Assembly: GCF_011064595.1 (NCBI RefSeq)
Contig: NZ_JAALJI010000015.1
Location: forward strand, 122,656-186,655
Source: Paludisphaera soli
GTDB lineage: Bacteria; Planctomycetota; Planctomycetia; Isosphaerales; Isosphaeraceae
DNA: 64,000 nt
Reading direction: 5' to 3'
This document shows, one piece after another, positions 52,810 to 61,213 of this stretch. Position 1 is the stretch's first letter. Each line of letters begins with the position of its first letter. Position numbers and translations under genes: made by a program. Under the pieces are notes generated by a model that was not told the DNA's origin, searched no databases, and saw only the letters and a program-made list of their open reading frames with translations.

Positions 52810-53829
52810 ATGTCGCGTCCCGTGACGCTCTTCACCGGCCAGTGGGCCGACCTTCCGATCGAGTCGATCTGCGAAAAGGCCAGCACCTGGGGGTACGACG
52901 GGATCGAGCTGCCCTGCTGGGGCGACCACTTCAACGTCCAAAAGGCCCTGGAGGACGACAAGTACTGCCAGGCCAAGCACGACCTGCTGGCCAAGTACGG
53001 GCTGAAGACCTGGGCCATCTCCAACCACCTCGTCGGCCAGGCGATCTGCGACGTCATCGACGAGCGTCACAAGCTGATCCTGCCCCCGCACGTCTGGGGC
53101 GACGGCAAGCCCGACGGGGTCAAGGAACGCGCCGCGAAGGAGATGATCGACACCGCCCGCGCCGCCGCCAAGCTCGGGGTGAAGATCGTCAACGGCTTCA
53201 CCGGCTCGTCGATCTGGCACCTGCTCTACTCGTTCCCGCCCGTCTCCGACGCCATGCTCGAGGCCGGGTTCAAGGACTTCGCCGACCGCTTCAACCCGAT
53301 CATGGACGAGTTCAATAAGCTCGGCCTGAAGTTCGGGCTGGAGGTCCACCCGACCGAGATCGCCTTCGACCTCTACTCGGCCGAGACGGCGCTCCAGGCC
53401 ATCGGCCGCCGCCCCGAGTTCGGGTTCAACTTCGACCCCAGCCACCTGATCTGGCAGTTCGTCGACCCGGTCGCGTTCATCCGGGCCTTCCCGGACCGCA
53501 TCTACCACGTCCACGTCAAGGACGCGGCGCGGACGCTCGACGGCAAGACGGGCATCCTGGGCTCGCACATCAACTTCGGCGACCCCCGCCGGGGCTGGGA
53601 CTTCCGCTCGCCGGGCCGCGGCCAGGTGGACTTCGACTCCATCGCCCGCGCGCTCAACGACATCGGCTATGAAGGCCCCCTCTCCGTCGAGTGGGAAGAC
53701 CCCGGCATGGACCGCGAGTTCGGCGCCGCCGAGGCCGCCCGCTTCGTCAAGGAGCGCATGGGCTTCCCCACCCCCGGCCGCCTCTTCGACCAGGCCTTCG
53801 CCGAGGGCCAGGCCAAGGCCGGCGCCTGA
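52810..53829 (+). CDS. Sugar phosphate isomerase/epimerase (AP endonuclease 2 TIM barrel)
   Basis: A 339-residue xylose-isomerase-like TIM-barrel protein (PF01261). Metal-binding motifs are seen in order: [12 protein letters not shown] (Glu), [10 protein letters not shown] (Asp/His), HVHVKDA (His/Asp) and [12 protein letters not shown] (Glu). Related enzymes interconvert keto-sugars or inositol intermediates. The start at 52810 removes six residues from an earlier ATG (52792). A good -35/-10 pair and a terminator-like hairpin bracket the gene, suggesting it is monocistronic. The specific sugar is not readable. Confidence 0.92.
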   Translation: MSRPVTLFTGQWADLPIESICEKASTWGYDGIELPCWGDHFNVQKALEDDKYCQAKHDLLAKYGLKTWAISNHLVGQAICDVIDERHKLILPPHVWGDGKPDGVKERAAKEMIDTARAAAKLGVKIVNGFTGSSIWHLLYSFPPVSDAMLEAGFKDFADRFNPIMDEFNKLGLKFGLEVHPTEIAFDLYSAETALQAIGRRPEFGFNFDPSHLIWQFVDPVAFIRAFPDRIYHVHVKDAARTLDGKTGILGSHINFGDPRRGWDFRSPGRGQVDFDSIARALNDIGYEGPLSVEWEDPGMDREFGAAEAARFVKERMGFPTPGRLFDQAFAEGQAKAGA

Positions 53830-53848
53830 GCCCTCCCGGACGATCCGC

Positions 53849-53892
53849 GAGGCCCCTCCCCGCTCGCCGGGCGGGGGCCTCCTTCTTTATCA
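53849..53892 (+). terminator. Terminator-like hairpin after the isomerase/epimerase gene
   Basis: GAGGCCCC (53849-53856) pairs with GGGGCCTC (53874-53881), with further C/G pairing inside, followed by CTTCTTTAT. It lies 20 bases after the stop and is the most classical intrinsic terminator in this part of the window. Confidence 0.65.
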
Positions 53893-53962
53893 TCGAGATT
53901 CGACGGGGCGACCGCCCCGCGACGAGTCGACCGGACCGAACCCCACCCCAGGGAGCATCCCC

Positions 53963-54142
53963 ATGAGCGGCCCCATCGTCCGCAAATACGGCTTCCCCAA
54001 TCACGAACAGATCTTCGGCCGTCGCCCCGTCGAGCACGGGATCGAGGAGCCGAAGAAGGACGAGGCCGCCAGGCCCGCCGACGCCGAGGCGAAGGGCGAC
54101 GCGAAGCCCGCGCCGAAGGCCGATCAGCGCGGCGCCGACTGA
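53963..54142 (+). CDS. Conserved short planctomycete protein (MSGPxVRKYGFPN type)
   Basis: A 59-residue protein. The N-terminal half (MSGPIVRKYGFPNHEQIFGRRP) has the conserved look of a short protein repeatedly found in planctomycete genomes. The second half is a charged, alanine/proline/lysine-rich tail. It has no signal peptide or membrane segment; GGGAG lies seven bases before the ATG. Its last 19 bases overlap the convergent S1/P1 nuclease gene. Function is unknown; its recurrence and small size suggest a structural or regulatory partner. Confidence 0.8.
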   Translation: MSGPIVRKYGFPNHEQIFGRRPVEHGIEEPKKDEAARPADAEAKGDAKPAPKADQRGAD

Positions 54143-55095
54143 GCCGGAACCTGTCGGCCCGGCTGCCGATCCCGATCGCGCCCCCGGAAGTGGGGCGCGG
54201 GGACGGCGTCGGGCGACTTCTTCGCGGCCGCGAGATCGGCGTTGAGGACCTCCGAAAGGCGCATCCCAGCGCGGGCCAGGCGCTCCAGGGCGACGGGCAG
54301 GTTCGCGTACTGGTACTCGCGGCCGAGCCGCGCGCCGGAGCGTAGGAGTTCGTTGGAGCCGGGGACGCGATAGGCCTTCTTCGCCGCCGCCAGGCTCTCG
54401 TCGGCCCAGTCCTCGGCGGTCCCCTTGAGCCACTCCTGGGCCTCGGGCCGGCGGGCCAGCGCGAAGAGGGCGTCGGCCAGCTCGCGCTCGCCGCGGTAGC
54501 CGTTGCGGAGGATCCCCGAGTCCCAGACCTGGTGCAGGTTCGTGAACTCGTCGCGGAAGTAGGTGAGCTGGACGTTGTTCCCCCCGCGGTCGCGGCGGTC
54601 GCCGACGTGCAGGGGCTGGTGGACGTCCTCGACGAGGTGGACGACGTAGCGGAGGGCCATCCGCCGCCGCGCCTTCGGAGCCGTGGGGTCAGCGAGAATC
54701 GCGCGGAACTCGGCCAGCCGCGAGACCACGCAGGCGTCGCGGCAGTGCTCGGCCGAGTAGCGTTCGGCGGTGATCGGGACGTTGACGTAGTGCCAGGCCG
54801 CGCTGCCGGGGATGTCGCGGCTGTGCTCGTCGGCCCAGGTCGAGGCGTCGGCGAGCGACTCCCCCTCCTCCAGCAGCTCGCGCACCAGCGCGCGGGCCTC
54901 GGGGGTGAGGCGGCTCTCGGCCAGCCGCGTGGCCGCCCGGTGGGCGTTGCGGCCCCAGGCGAACGCCGGCCGGGAGGCCGCGATCGGGGCCGCGACGACG
55001 AGGGCCGCGAGGATCGCGGCGAGCCGGCCCGCGCGGGCCCTCCGGAGCTTCCCGGGGCCGGCGGCCGCCCGCATCGAGACTGCGTCGGAAGGCAT
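54124..55095 (-). CDS. Secreted S1/P1-type nuclease
   Basis: A 323-residue exported protein with an N-terminal signal (AGRLAAILAALVVAAPIAA, cut before FAWG). The mature start WGRNAHR gives the N-terminal tryptophan that coordinates zinc in this family. Other zinc ligands are in DASTWADE, WHYVNV, YVVHLVEDVHQPLHVGD and NLHQVWDSG. S1/P1 nucleases are zinc-dependent single-strand nucleases and 3'-nucleotidases. It is probably used to salvage extracellular phosphate or nucleotides. ATG 55095 has GGAG ten bases upstream; ATG 55113 is an alternative. Divergent from the SEC-C/TPR gene. Confidence 0.92.
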   Translation of the reverse strand: MPSDAVSMRAAAGPGKLRRARAGRLAAILAALVVAAPIAASRPAFAWGRNAHRAATRLAESRLTPEARALVRELLEEGESLADASTWADEHSRDIPGSAAWHYVNVPITAERYSAEHCRDACVVSRLAEFRAILADPTAPKARRRMALRYVVHLVEDVHQPLHVGDRRDRGGNNVQLTYFRDEFTNLHQVWDSGILRNGYRGERELADALFALARRPEAQEWLKGTAEDWADESLAAAKKAYRVPGSNELLRSGARLGREYQYANLPVALERLARAGMRLSEVLNADLAAAKKSPDAVPAPHFRGRDRDRQPGRQVPAQSAPR

Positions 55096-55249
55096 GGCGA
55101 AGGTGCTCCGCATCGAGGGGGGGAAGACGTCCCGAGGATGCGCCGCGCGGCGTCCGGACGCGTCGGCATCAGCATAGACGCCGGCGCGGCGATTTTGCTA
55201 GTGTGGCCCCAGTGCTCGCATGGCCCCCCTCCCGAAGGAAGTGACGACG

Positions 55250-57475
55250 ATGCCGGCGGTCGACTCGTATTCTCCTTGCCCCTGCGGCAGCGGTCAGAAG
55301 TTCAAATGGTGCTGCCACAAGGCGGAGTCGTACGTCGACCGCGCGATGCGTCTGGAGCGTAACGGGCAGAGCGAGGCGGCGCTGTCGGCCCTCAACGAAG
55401 GGCTGGCCAAGCTCCCCGACAATCCCTGGCTCGCGCTCCGCCGCGCGATCCTGCTGGCCGTGCTCGATCGGACGACCGAGTCGCGCGAGGCAGTCGACAA
55501 GCTCCTCGAAAGCCACCCCGAGCACCCCGGCGCCCTGAGCATCAAGCTCCGGCTGCTCCAGGCCTCGGGCGAGATCCGAGGCGCGGTCGACCTGTTCCAG
55601 GACCTCCTGGCGAAGGCCGTCGAGCAGGGCAAGCCCGCCCCCGCCGAGATGGCCACGGCCCTGGGCGCCACGCTCTATCGCGCCGGCTTCATCCCGGCGG
55701 CGCTCGCCCACCTGGACCTGGTGGGCGACGACGCCCCCGCCCAGATCCGGGCCATGTGCGACGAGCTGAGGACGACGATCGGCGCGACCGGCTCGATCTC
55801 CCCCTGGCTCAAGAACCCGTACGCCCTCCACCCCTGCCCCGCCGACGCCGGCGCCGACGTGCGGGAACGGTTCGCCGAGGCCGTCGCGTGGGCCGGCCGG
55901 GGCCTGCTGGAGCGGGCCGCGGCGGCGTTCGAACTGCTCTCGTCCGACGAACGGGCCGGCCGCGTCGCCGACGTGAACCAGGGGCTCTGCCGGCTCCGCC
56001 TGGCCGATCACGCGGGGGCCGTCGCGGCGATCCGCCGCGGCCTCGCCTCGGCCCCGGCGACGACCGACGCCGTCGACCTGGAGGCCCTCTGCCAGCTCAT
56101 CGACCCCGAGGTCGGCGACGACCCGATCGAGGAGGTCGAGCTGACCTGGTCGCTCCGCGACCGCGACGGCCTGATCCGCCGCCTCCGCGAGGACGGGAGC
56201 TGCGTCGAACGCCCGTCCGCCGAGCAGGAGCCCGACGAGGACGCGACCCTCGAATTCGCGCTGCTCGACCGGCCCCGCATCGAGGATCCGAAGGACGTCA
56301 AGCCGGGCGACCTCCCGCTGGTCGCCGGCACGATCCTCGTCGAGCCCGATGCGCTCAAGCTGGAGTCGTTCGACGACGGCCGGCTCAACGGCCTGATCGA
56401 CCGCCTGGCCGCGATCGCCGGCCAGACGATCCCCCCGGCCCAGCCCCGGACCAAGATCCTCGGCCCCGTCTCCCGCCAGTCGCTCGTGCTCGACGTCGCC
56501 TGCCAGCCCCCCGCCGGCCTGCCGATCGAGCAGCAGCAGCGGCTGGTGTCCGAGCTGGGCGCGAGCCGCGTCCAGGAGCGCTGGGTGGAGACCCCGATGG
56601 CCTTCCTGGGTGGCAAAACGCCCGCTCAGGCGGGACGCGACGGGGGCTTCGAGGTCCCCCTGCGTGCCGCGCTGACGCTCCTGGAGTCGCACGGCGACTG
56701 GAGCGGCCTGGTCGACTGGGACGGCCTCCGGGCCCGCCTGGGGGTGCCGCCGGAGCCGACGCTCGACCCGTTCGACGTGGAGCTTGACGACGTCCACCTC
56801 GGCCGCCTCGGCCGCGTCGACCCCCACGGGCTCGACGACGAACGGCTGGTCGACCTGCACGCGAGGGCGAACGCCTGGGGCCTGCTGGACGTGATCGCCC
56901 GGTCCGCCCGCGAGATCGCCACGCGACGCCGGCTGCTGGAGCGCGAGGGCTTCCCGACGCTCCAGGTCTTCACCGAGCTGGCCCTCGACGCCGCGATCCG
57001 GGGCTCCCGCGACGAGGCCCTGGGCTGGGTCCGCAAGGGCCGCGAGTCCGAGCCCGCGGCGCGTCGGCCGGCGTCGGCCCCGTCCTGGGACATGCTGGAC
57101 GTCCGCGTCCGGACGATGTTCGACGAGCCCGAGGCCTGGGTCCCCGAGGTCGCGGCCGTGATGTCGCGGTACGAGGGGGACGCGGCGGGCATGCAGAAGG
57201 TGCTCTCGCACATGATCGAGCTGGGCCTGATCCAGCTCGCGCCGTCGCCCGAGGACCCGTCGAAGTACGTCGCCGACCCGTCGATGCTCTACAGCCTGCT
57301 GATGCGCTACGGCCCCCGCGTGCAGGCGGTCGGCGGCGCCCCGGCGGGGGGCGGCATCTGGACGCCCGGCGCCCCGGCGGGGGGCGCGGGGGGCGGCTCC
57401 GGCCTCTGGACCCCCGGGTCGTCGGGGGCGGAGACGCCGGCGGACAAGCCGCGGATCATCCTCCCCGGCCGCTGA
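55250..57475 (+). CDS. SEC-C motif TPR protein with MbcA/ParS-like segment
   Basis: A 741-residue protein. The N-terminal zinc-binding SEC-C motif CPCGSGQKFKWCCHK (Cys 10, 12, 21 and 22 from this start) is followed by TPR-like helical repeats (residues ~25-260). Then comes a domain with GTILVEPDALKLES, and a RWVETPMAFLGGKTPAQAG segment that recalls the W-x-P...LGGxTP pattern of antitoxin Xre/MbcA/ParS-type domains. Glycine/proline-rich repeats (WTPG) lead to the C-terminus. ATG 55250 has AAGGA upstream; ATG 55220 is a weaker alternative. The downstream gene encodes a homologue of its second half. A cytoplasmic scaffold or protein-binding role is inferred. Confidence 0.8.
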   Translation: MPAVDSYSPCPCGSGQKFKWCCHKAESYVDRAMRLERNGQSEAALSALNEGLAKLPDNPWLALRRAILLAVLDRTTESREAVDKLLESHPEHPGALSIKLRLLQASGEIRGAVDLFQDLLAKAVEQGKPAPAEMATALGATLYRAGFIPAALAHLDLVGDDAPAQIRAMCDELRTTIGATGSISPWLKNPYALHPCPADAGADVRERFAEAVAWAGRGLLERAAAAFELLSSDERAGRVADVNQGLCRLRLADHAGAVAAIRRGLASAPATTDAVDLEALCQLIDPEVGDDPIEEVELTWSLRDRDGLIRRLREDGSCVERPSAEQEPDEDATLEFALLDRPRIEDPKDVKPGDLPLVAGTILVEPDALKLESFDDGRLNGLIDRLAAIAGQTIPPAQPRTKILGPVSRQSLVLDVACQPPAGLPIEQQQRLVSELGASRVQERWVETPMAFLGGKTPAQAGRDGGFEVPLRAALTLLESHGDWSGLVDWDGLRARLGVPPEPTLDPFDVELDDVHLGRLGRVDPHGLDDERLVDLHARANAWGLLDVIARSAREIATRRRLLEREGFPTLQVFTELALDAAIRGSRDEALGWVRKGRESEPAARRPASAPSWDMLDVRVRTMFDEPEAWVPEVAAVMSRYEGDAAGMQKVLSHMIELGLIQLAPSPEDPSKYVADPSMLYSLLMRYGPRVQAVGGAPAGGGIWTPGAPAGGAGGGSGLWTPGSSGAETPADKPRIILPGR

Positions 57476-57580
57476 CCCGCCGCTCAGGAACCGACGCCCG
57501 AACGGACCGACGCCCCGAAGCCCCCCCCGACGGCGCGACGCCTCGACGACCGGTACGCCCCCCAGTCCAGGACACCGAGG

Positions 57581-59335
57581 ATGCCCTCCACGACCCGTAA
57601 CGACAGCGAGCCGTCGCTGGCCCTCGTGCACGAGGGCTGGAACCATCTGATGTCCCAGCGGCCGCTGGCCGCCTGGGGCGCCTGGCAGCGGGCCTTGCGC
57701 CACGAGGCCGGCTCGGAGGCCGCGCGCAAGGCCCTGACCACCCTGGAGTGCGCCCAGGAGCTCCCCCTGGCCGCCCGCAGGACCTACCGCTTCCGCCAGC
57801 CCCGGACCCCCGAACAGCGGGCCCGCTGGGACCGCCGGATGCGAGACGGCCGGGGGGACGAGCTGGACGCCGCCGCGGCGATCTTCGACCTCCTGACCCA
57901 GGACGCCCCCGACGACGTCGAGGCCTGGTTCAACCGCGCCCTGTGCCTCGCCTGGCGGGGCCGCGACGTCGAGGCCGTCGAGTGCCTGGACCGCGTGGTG
58001 GCCCTGGAGGCCGCGCACGCCCCCGAGGGGGCCGTCGAGGCCTGGACCCTGGCCGAGGTCCTCCGCCAGGGGGGGGGCGCCGAGGTCCTCGCCGACGACC
58101 TGCGGTATGCCTGCAGCTTCCCCAGGGACGGCGCCGAGGTCGACGACCTGCTCGCCCTCTTCCCCGAGATCCGCCGGATCCCCACCCCCCGCGACCCCAG
58201 CCGACCCGACCACGCGGCGACCGACGTCGAGGTCCTGGAGTGGCTCGACCGCCCCTTCCCCGACCAGGCCGAGGGGGCGCCCGCCGCCGACCTGCCCCAC
58301 GTCCTGGCCACGATCTACGTCTCCCCCGAGACGCTGCGGCTCTCCAGCCCGCGGGTCGACGGCCTGGAGCGGGCCGAGGAGCGGCTCCGGCTGGTGATCG
58401 GCGACCCGGGCGAGGCCGCCGAGCGGGCCGCCGCGCCCCTCCCCCTGCCGTTCCTCGACGCGGCCCTCTGGACCGTGCGCCTCCCCGAGGGCCGGGACCG
58501 GGCCGACGCCGACCGCTGGACCCGCGAGGTCGTCGAGAATTACTACGAGGACCGCTGGCTCCACCGCCCCCGACAGGGCCTGGACGGGCTCTCGCCCCTG
58601 GCCGCGGCGCTCGACGCCCACGCCGGCGACGACCAGGCGCGGGCCAAGCTCGCGGCCGTCGTCCGCCTCCGCGAGCAGCTCGGCGCGCGGCCCGGCTCGG
58701 CGGCCCTCTATCAGGGCTACCCGTTCGACCGCCTCCGTCGACGCCTGGGCCTGGACCCGGACGACCCGGCCTCCATCGAGCCCGACGACCTGAGCTGCGC
58801 CGGCCCCTGGGAGCTGAAGGCCCTCGTCCCCGGCGACCTGAACGATCAGCAGCTGATCGACGCCTTCCTCTCGGCCAAGGGCCTGCGCGACGACGCCCTG
58901 ACGGCCCCCCTGGCCGAGGAGCTGCTCCGCCGCCGCCCGGACGGCCTCGCCCGGGTCGACGCCGAGGACCTGGCGGCGAGCCTCGTCCGCCGCGAGATGC
59001 AGCGGGGCCGCCCCGACGCGGCCCTCGACCGGATCGAGCAGGTGCGCCCGCTCGCCTCCGACGCCGCCCGGCGGGCCCTGGACGTCTGGCGGGCCGAGGT
59101 CTTCGCCCGCTCCGGCCGCCCCGACGAGGCCGCCAACGCCTACCGCCTCCTGCTGGACGACTCGTTCGAAGGCGCCCGGCTCGCCCTCGACGCGGGCGAG
59201 GCCCTGCTGGACGCCGGATCCGCCCCCCAGGCCCGGGCCTTCCTGACCGAGGCCGCCCGGCTGGCCCCGGCCTTCGGCCTCCGCGGCGTCGCCCGCCGGG
59301 CCGCGCAACTCCTGGAATCGATGGGAAGAGACTGA
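57581..59335 (+). CDS. TPR protein paralogous to the upstream SEC-C protein
   Basis: A 584-residue protein that lacks the SEC-C zinc motif but shares the upstream protein's central layout. VLATIYVSPETLRLSS aligns with the neighbour's VAGTILVEPDALKLES, and RWLHRPRQGLDGLSP aligns with its RWVETPMAFLGGKTP. TPR-like helices flank these parts (NHLMSQRPLAAWGAWQRAL near the start; SGRPDEAANAYRLLLDD near the end). No catalytic motif was recognised. It lies 105 bases after its paralogue and its stop overlaps the hisI start (TGATG), so all three genes are likely one operon. The two may form a complex. Confidence 0.78.
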   Translation: MPSTTRNDSEPSLALVHEGWNHLMSQRPLAAWGAWQRALRHEAGSEAARKALTTLECAQELPLAARRTYRFRQPRTPEQRARWDRRMRDGRGDELDAAAAIFDLLTQDAPDDVEAWFNRALCLAWRGRDVEAVECLDRVVALEAAHAPEGAVEAWTLAEVLRQGGGAEVLADDLRYACSFPRDGAEVDDLLALFPEIRRIPTPRDPSRPDHAATDVEVLEWLDRPFPDQAEGAPAADLPHVLATIYVSPETLRLSSPRVDGLERAEERLRLVIGDPGEAAERAAAPLPLPFLDAALWTVRLPEGRDRADADRWTREVVENYYEDRWLHRPRQGLDGLSPLAAALDAHAGDDQARAKLAAVVRLREQLGARPGSAALYQGYPFDRLRRRLGLDPDDPASIEPDDLSCAGPWELKALVPGDLNDQQLIDAFLSAKGLRDDALTAPLAEELLRRRPDGLARVDAEDLAASLVRREMQRGRPDAALDRIEQVRPLASDAARRALDVWRAEVFARSGRPDEAANAYRLLLDDSFEGARLALDAGEALLDAGSAPQARAFLTEAARLAPAFGLRGVARRAAQLLESMGRD

Positions 59336-59769
59336 TGCCCCCCGCCGCGAGCGACAGCTCAAGACCCGCCTTCCTGCGGGAGATCGCCTGGAACGCCGAC
59401 GGCCTGGTCGCCGCGATCGTCCAGGACGCCGAGACCCGCGAGGTGCTGATGATGGCCTGGATGGACGAGGCCGCCCTGCTTAAGACGCTGGAGACCGGGC
59501 TGGGCCACTTCTACTCCCGCTCCCGCCGCCGGCAGTGGCTCAAGGGGGAGTCCTCCGGCCACGTCCAGCACGTCGAGTCGATCCACGTCGACTGCGACGC
59601 CGACGTCGTGCTCCTGAAGGTCCGCCAGGTCGGGGGAGCCTGCCACGAGGGCTACCGCTCCTGCTTCTTCCGCCGGCTCGCCGAGGACGGCGGCCTGGAG
59701 GCCGAAGGCCGGCCCGTCTTCGACGCCGACGCCGTCTACCGGGGCGGCGACGCGCCCCCCGCCGGGTGA
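59335..59769 (+). CDS. hisI: Phosphoribosyl-AMP cyclohydrolase
   Basis: A 144-residue single-domain HisI. It opens the ring of phosphoribosyl-AMP in the third step of histidine biosynthesis, in the cytoplasm, using zinc and magnesium. Key segments are LMMAWMDEAAL, YSRSRRRQWLKGESSGHVQ, VDCDADVVLLKV (magnesium aspartates) and GGACHEGYRSCFFR (zinc cysteines). It is not fused to HisE, unlike the enterobacterial enzyme. Its ATG overlaps the stop of the preceding TPR gene by one base, which is an unusual operon partner for a histidine gene; no other his genes are in view. Confidence 0.96.
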   Translation: MPPAASDSSRPAFLREIAWNADGLVAAIVQDAETREVLMMAWMDEAALLKTLETGLGHFYSRSRRRQWLKGESSGHVQHVESIHVDCDADVVLLKVRQVGGACHEGYRSCFFRRLAEDGGLEAEGRPVFDADAVYRGGDAPPAG

Positions 59770-59799
59770 GGCCGGCCGACCACGCCCGCCGGAAGTCCC

Positions 59800-59829
59800 C
59801 TTACAGGGGCGGGCCCGCCGCACTAGAAT
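59800..59829 (+). promoter_or_regulatory. Candidate promoter for the aminotransferase gene
   Basis: CTTACA (59800-59805) and TAGAAT (59824-59829), separated by 18 bases, resemble sigma-70 boxes (4/6 and 5/6 matches). They lie ~70 bases upstream of the ATG at 59899. Called by eye. Confidence 0.4.
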
Positions 59830-59898
59830 AGATTTCTGTCGGAACCGAAAGGGCCGCACGGCCCAGCCGCCGGTCGAAACCGTAAGGACAAAGAGTCG

Positions 59899-61053
59899 AT
59901 GCGTAAGCCGCGATTGATGACCCCGGGCCCCGCCATGGTCCCCGAGGACGTGCTGCTCGAACTGGCCAGGCCGGTCATCCACCACCGCTCCGACGAGGCC
60001 AAACAGGTCATCGTCGAGGTGTCGGAGGGCCTCAAGGAGGTCTTCCAGACGAAGAACGACGTCATGATCCTGACGTCGTCCGGCACCGGCGCCATGGAGG
60101 CGGCGGTCGTCAACGTCATCCCCGCCGGCGGCAAGGCGCTGGTGCTCAACGCCGGCCACTTCGCCGCCCGCTGGGGCGCGATCTGCAAGGCGTACGGCGT
60201 GAACGCCGTGATGCTCGACACCGAGTGGGGCAAGCCCGTCGACCCCGACCAGGTGGCCGAGGCCCTCAAGCAGCACCCCGACGCCGTCGCCGTCCTGGGC
60301 ACCCTCTCCGAGACCTCCACCGGCACCGGCCACCCCGTCGAGGCCATCGGCCGGGTCGTCGCCGAGTCCGACGCCGTCTACATTGTCGACGGCATCTCCG
60401 GCATCGGCGCGATGGAATGCCGCACCGACGAGTGGGGCGTCGACGTCCTCTGCTCCGGCTCGCAGAAGGCCCTCATGCTCCCCCCCGGCCTGGCGTTCAT
60501 CTCCGTCAGCCCCAAGGCCTGGGCCAAGATCGACGCCTTCGACGCCCCCAGCTACTACTTCAACCTCAAGGCCGCCCGCTCCAAGGCCAAGGAATTCGAC
60601 ACCCCCTACACCCCGGCCCACACCCTGATCCTGGCCCTCCGCGCGGCCCTGAAGCGGATCAAGGCCGAGGGGATCGAAGAGGTCTGGAAGCGCCACCGGA
60701 TCATGAGCGAGGCCTGCCAGGCCGGCGTCCAGGCGCTCGGCCTGGAGCTGTTCAGCGCCCGGCCGGCCGAGGGCCTCACCGCCTTCCGCGTCCCCGAGGG
60801 GCTGAAGGACTCGCAGATCCGCGGCAAGATGGCCGAGCGGTTCGGCGTCACCACCGTCGGCGGCCAGGCCAAGCTCAAGGGCAAGATCGTCCGGATCGGC
60901 CACATGGGCTACACCGACGAACTGGACGTCATCTCGGCCCTCGCCGCCCTGGAGATGACCCTGGCCGAACTCGGCTACGACGTCGAGCCCGGCCGGGCCG
61001 TCACCGCCGCCCAGCAGGTCCTGATCGGCAAGGGCGCCGCCGCCCTCGCCTGA
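59899..61053 (+). CDS. Class V aminotransferase (alanine-glyoxylate/serine-pyruvate family)
   Basis: A 384-residue PLP enzyme of fold type I. Seen are the N-terminal RLMTPGPAMVPEDVL, TSSGTGAMEAAVVN, DGISGIGAMECR with the cofactor-binding aspartate, and SGSQKALMLPPG with the Schiff-base lysine. In bacteria and archaea such transaminases are often encoded beside serA and act as the phosphohydroxypyruvate or broad-specificity aminotransferase of serine synthesis. The serA gene 160 bases downstream on the same strand supports this. Amino donor unknown. Confidence 0.93.
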   Translation: MRKPRLMTPGPAMVPEDVLLELARPVIHHRSDEAKQVIVEVSEGLKEVFQTKNDVMILTSSGTGAMEAAVVNVIPAGGKALVLNAGHFAARWGAICKAYGVNAVMLDTEWGKPVDPDQVAEALKQHPDAVAVLGTLSETSTGTGHPVEAIGRVVAESDAVYIVDGISGIGAMECRTDEWGVDVLCSGSQKALMLPPGLAFISVSPKAWAKIDAFDAPSYYFNLKAARSKAKEFDTPYTPAHTLILALRAALKRIKAEGIEEVWKRHRIMSEACQAGVQALGLELFSARPAEGLTAFRVPEGLKDSQIRGKMAERFGVTTVGGQAKLKGKIVRIGHMGYTDELDVISALAALEMTLAELGYDVEPGRAVTAAQQVLIGKGAAALA

Positions 61054-61213
61054 CCTGACGACCGGCGGCCCCGCGCGGGCCGCGACGCAGACATCCTGAC
61101 GTCGACGGGGGCGGGGCTCCCGGCGGGGCGCGTCGAACGCCCGCCGGGGGCGCCGCCCCGCCGGCTTTCCCCTCTTCCCTCGGCGACCGTTCGACATCCC
61201 CGGAGCAACCAGC

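Noticed and set aside
55169..59362. A ~1400-codon antisense frame over the two TPR-type genes
   Set aside because: It lacks domains and conflicts with the SEC-C motif and the paralogy seen on the plus strand.
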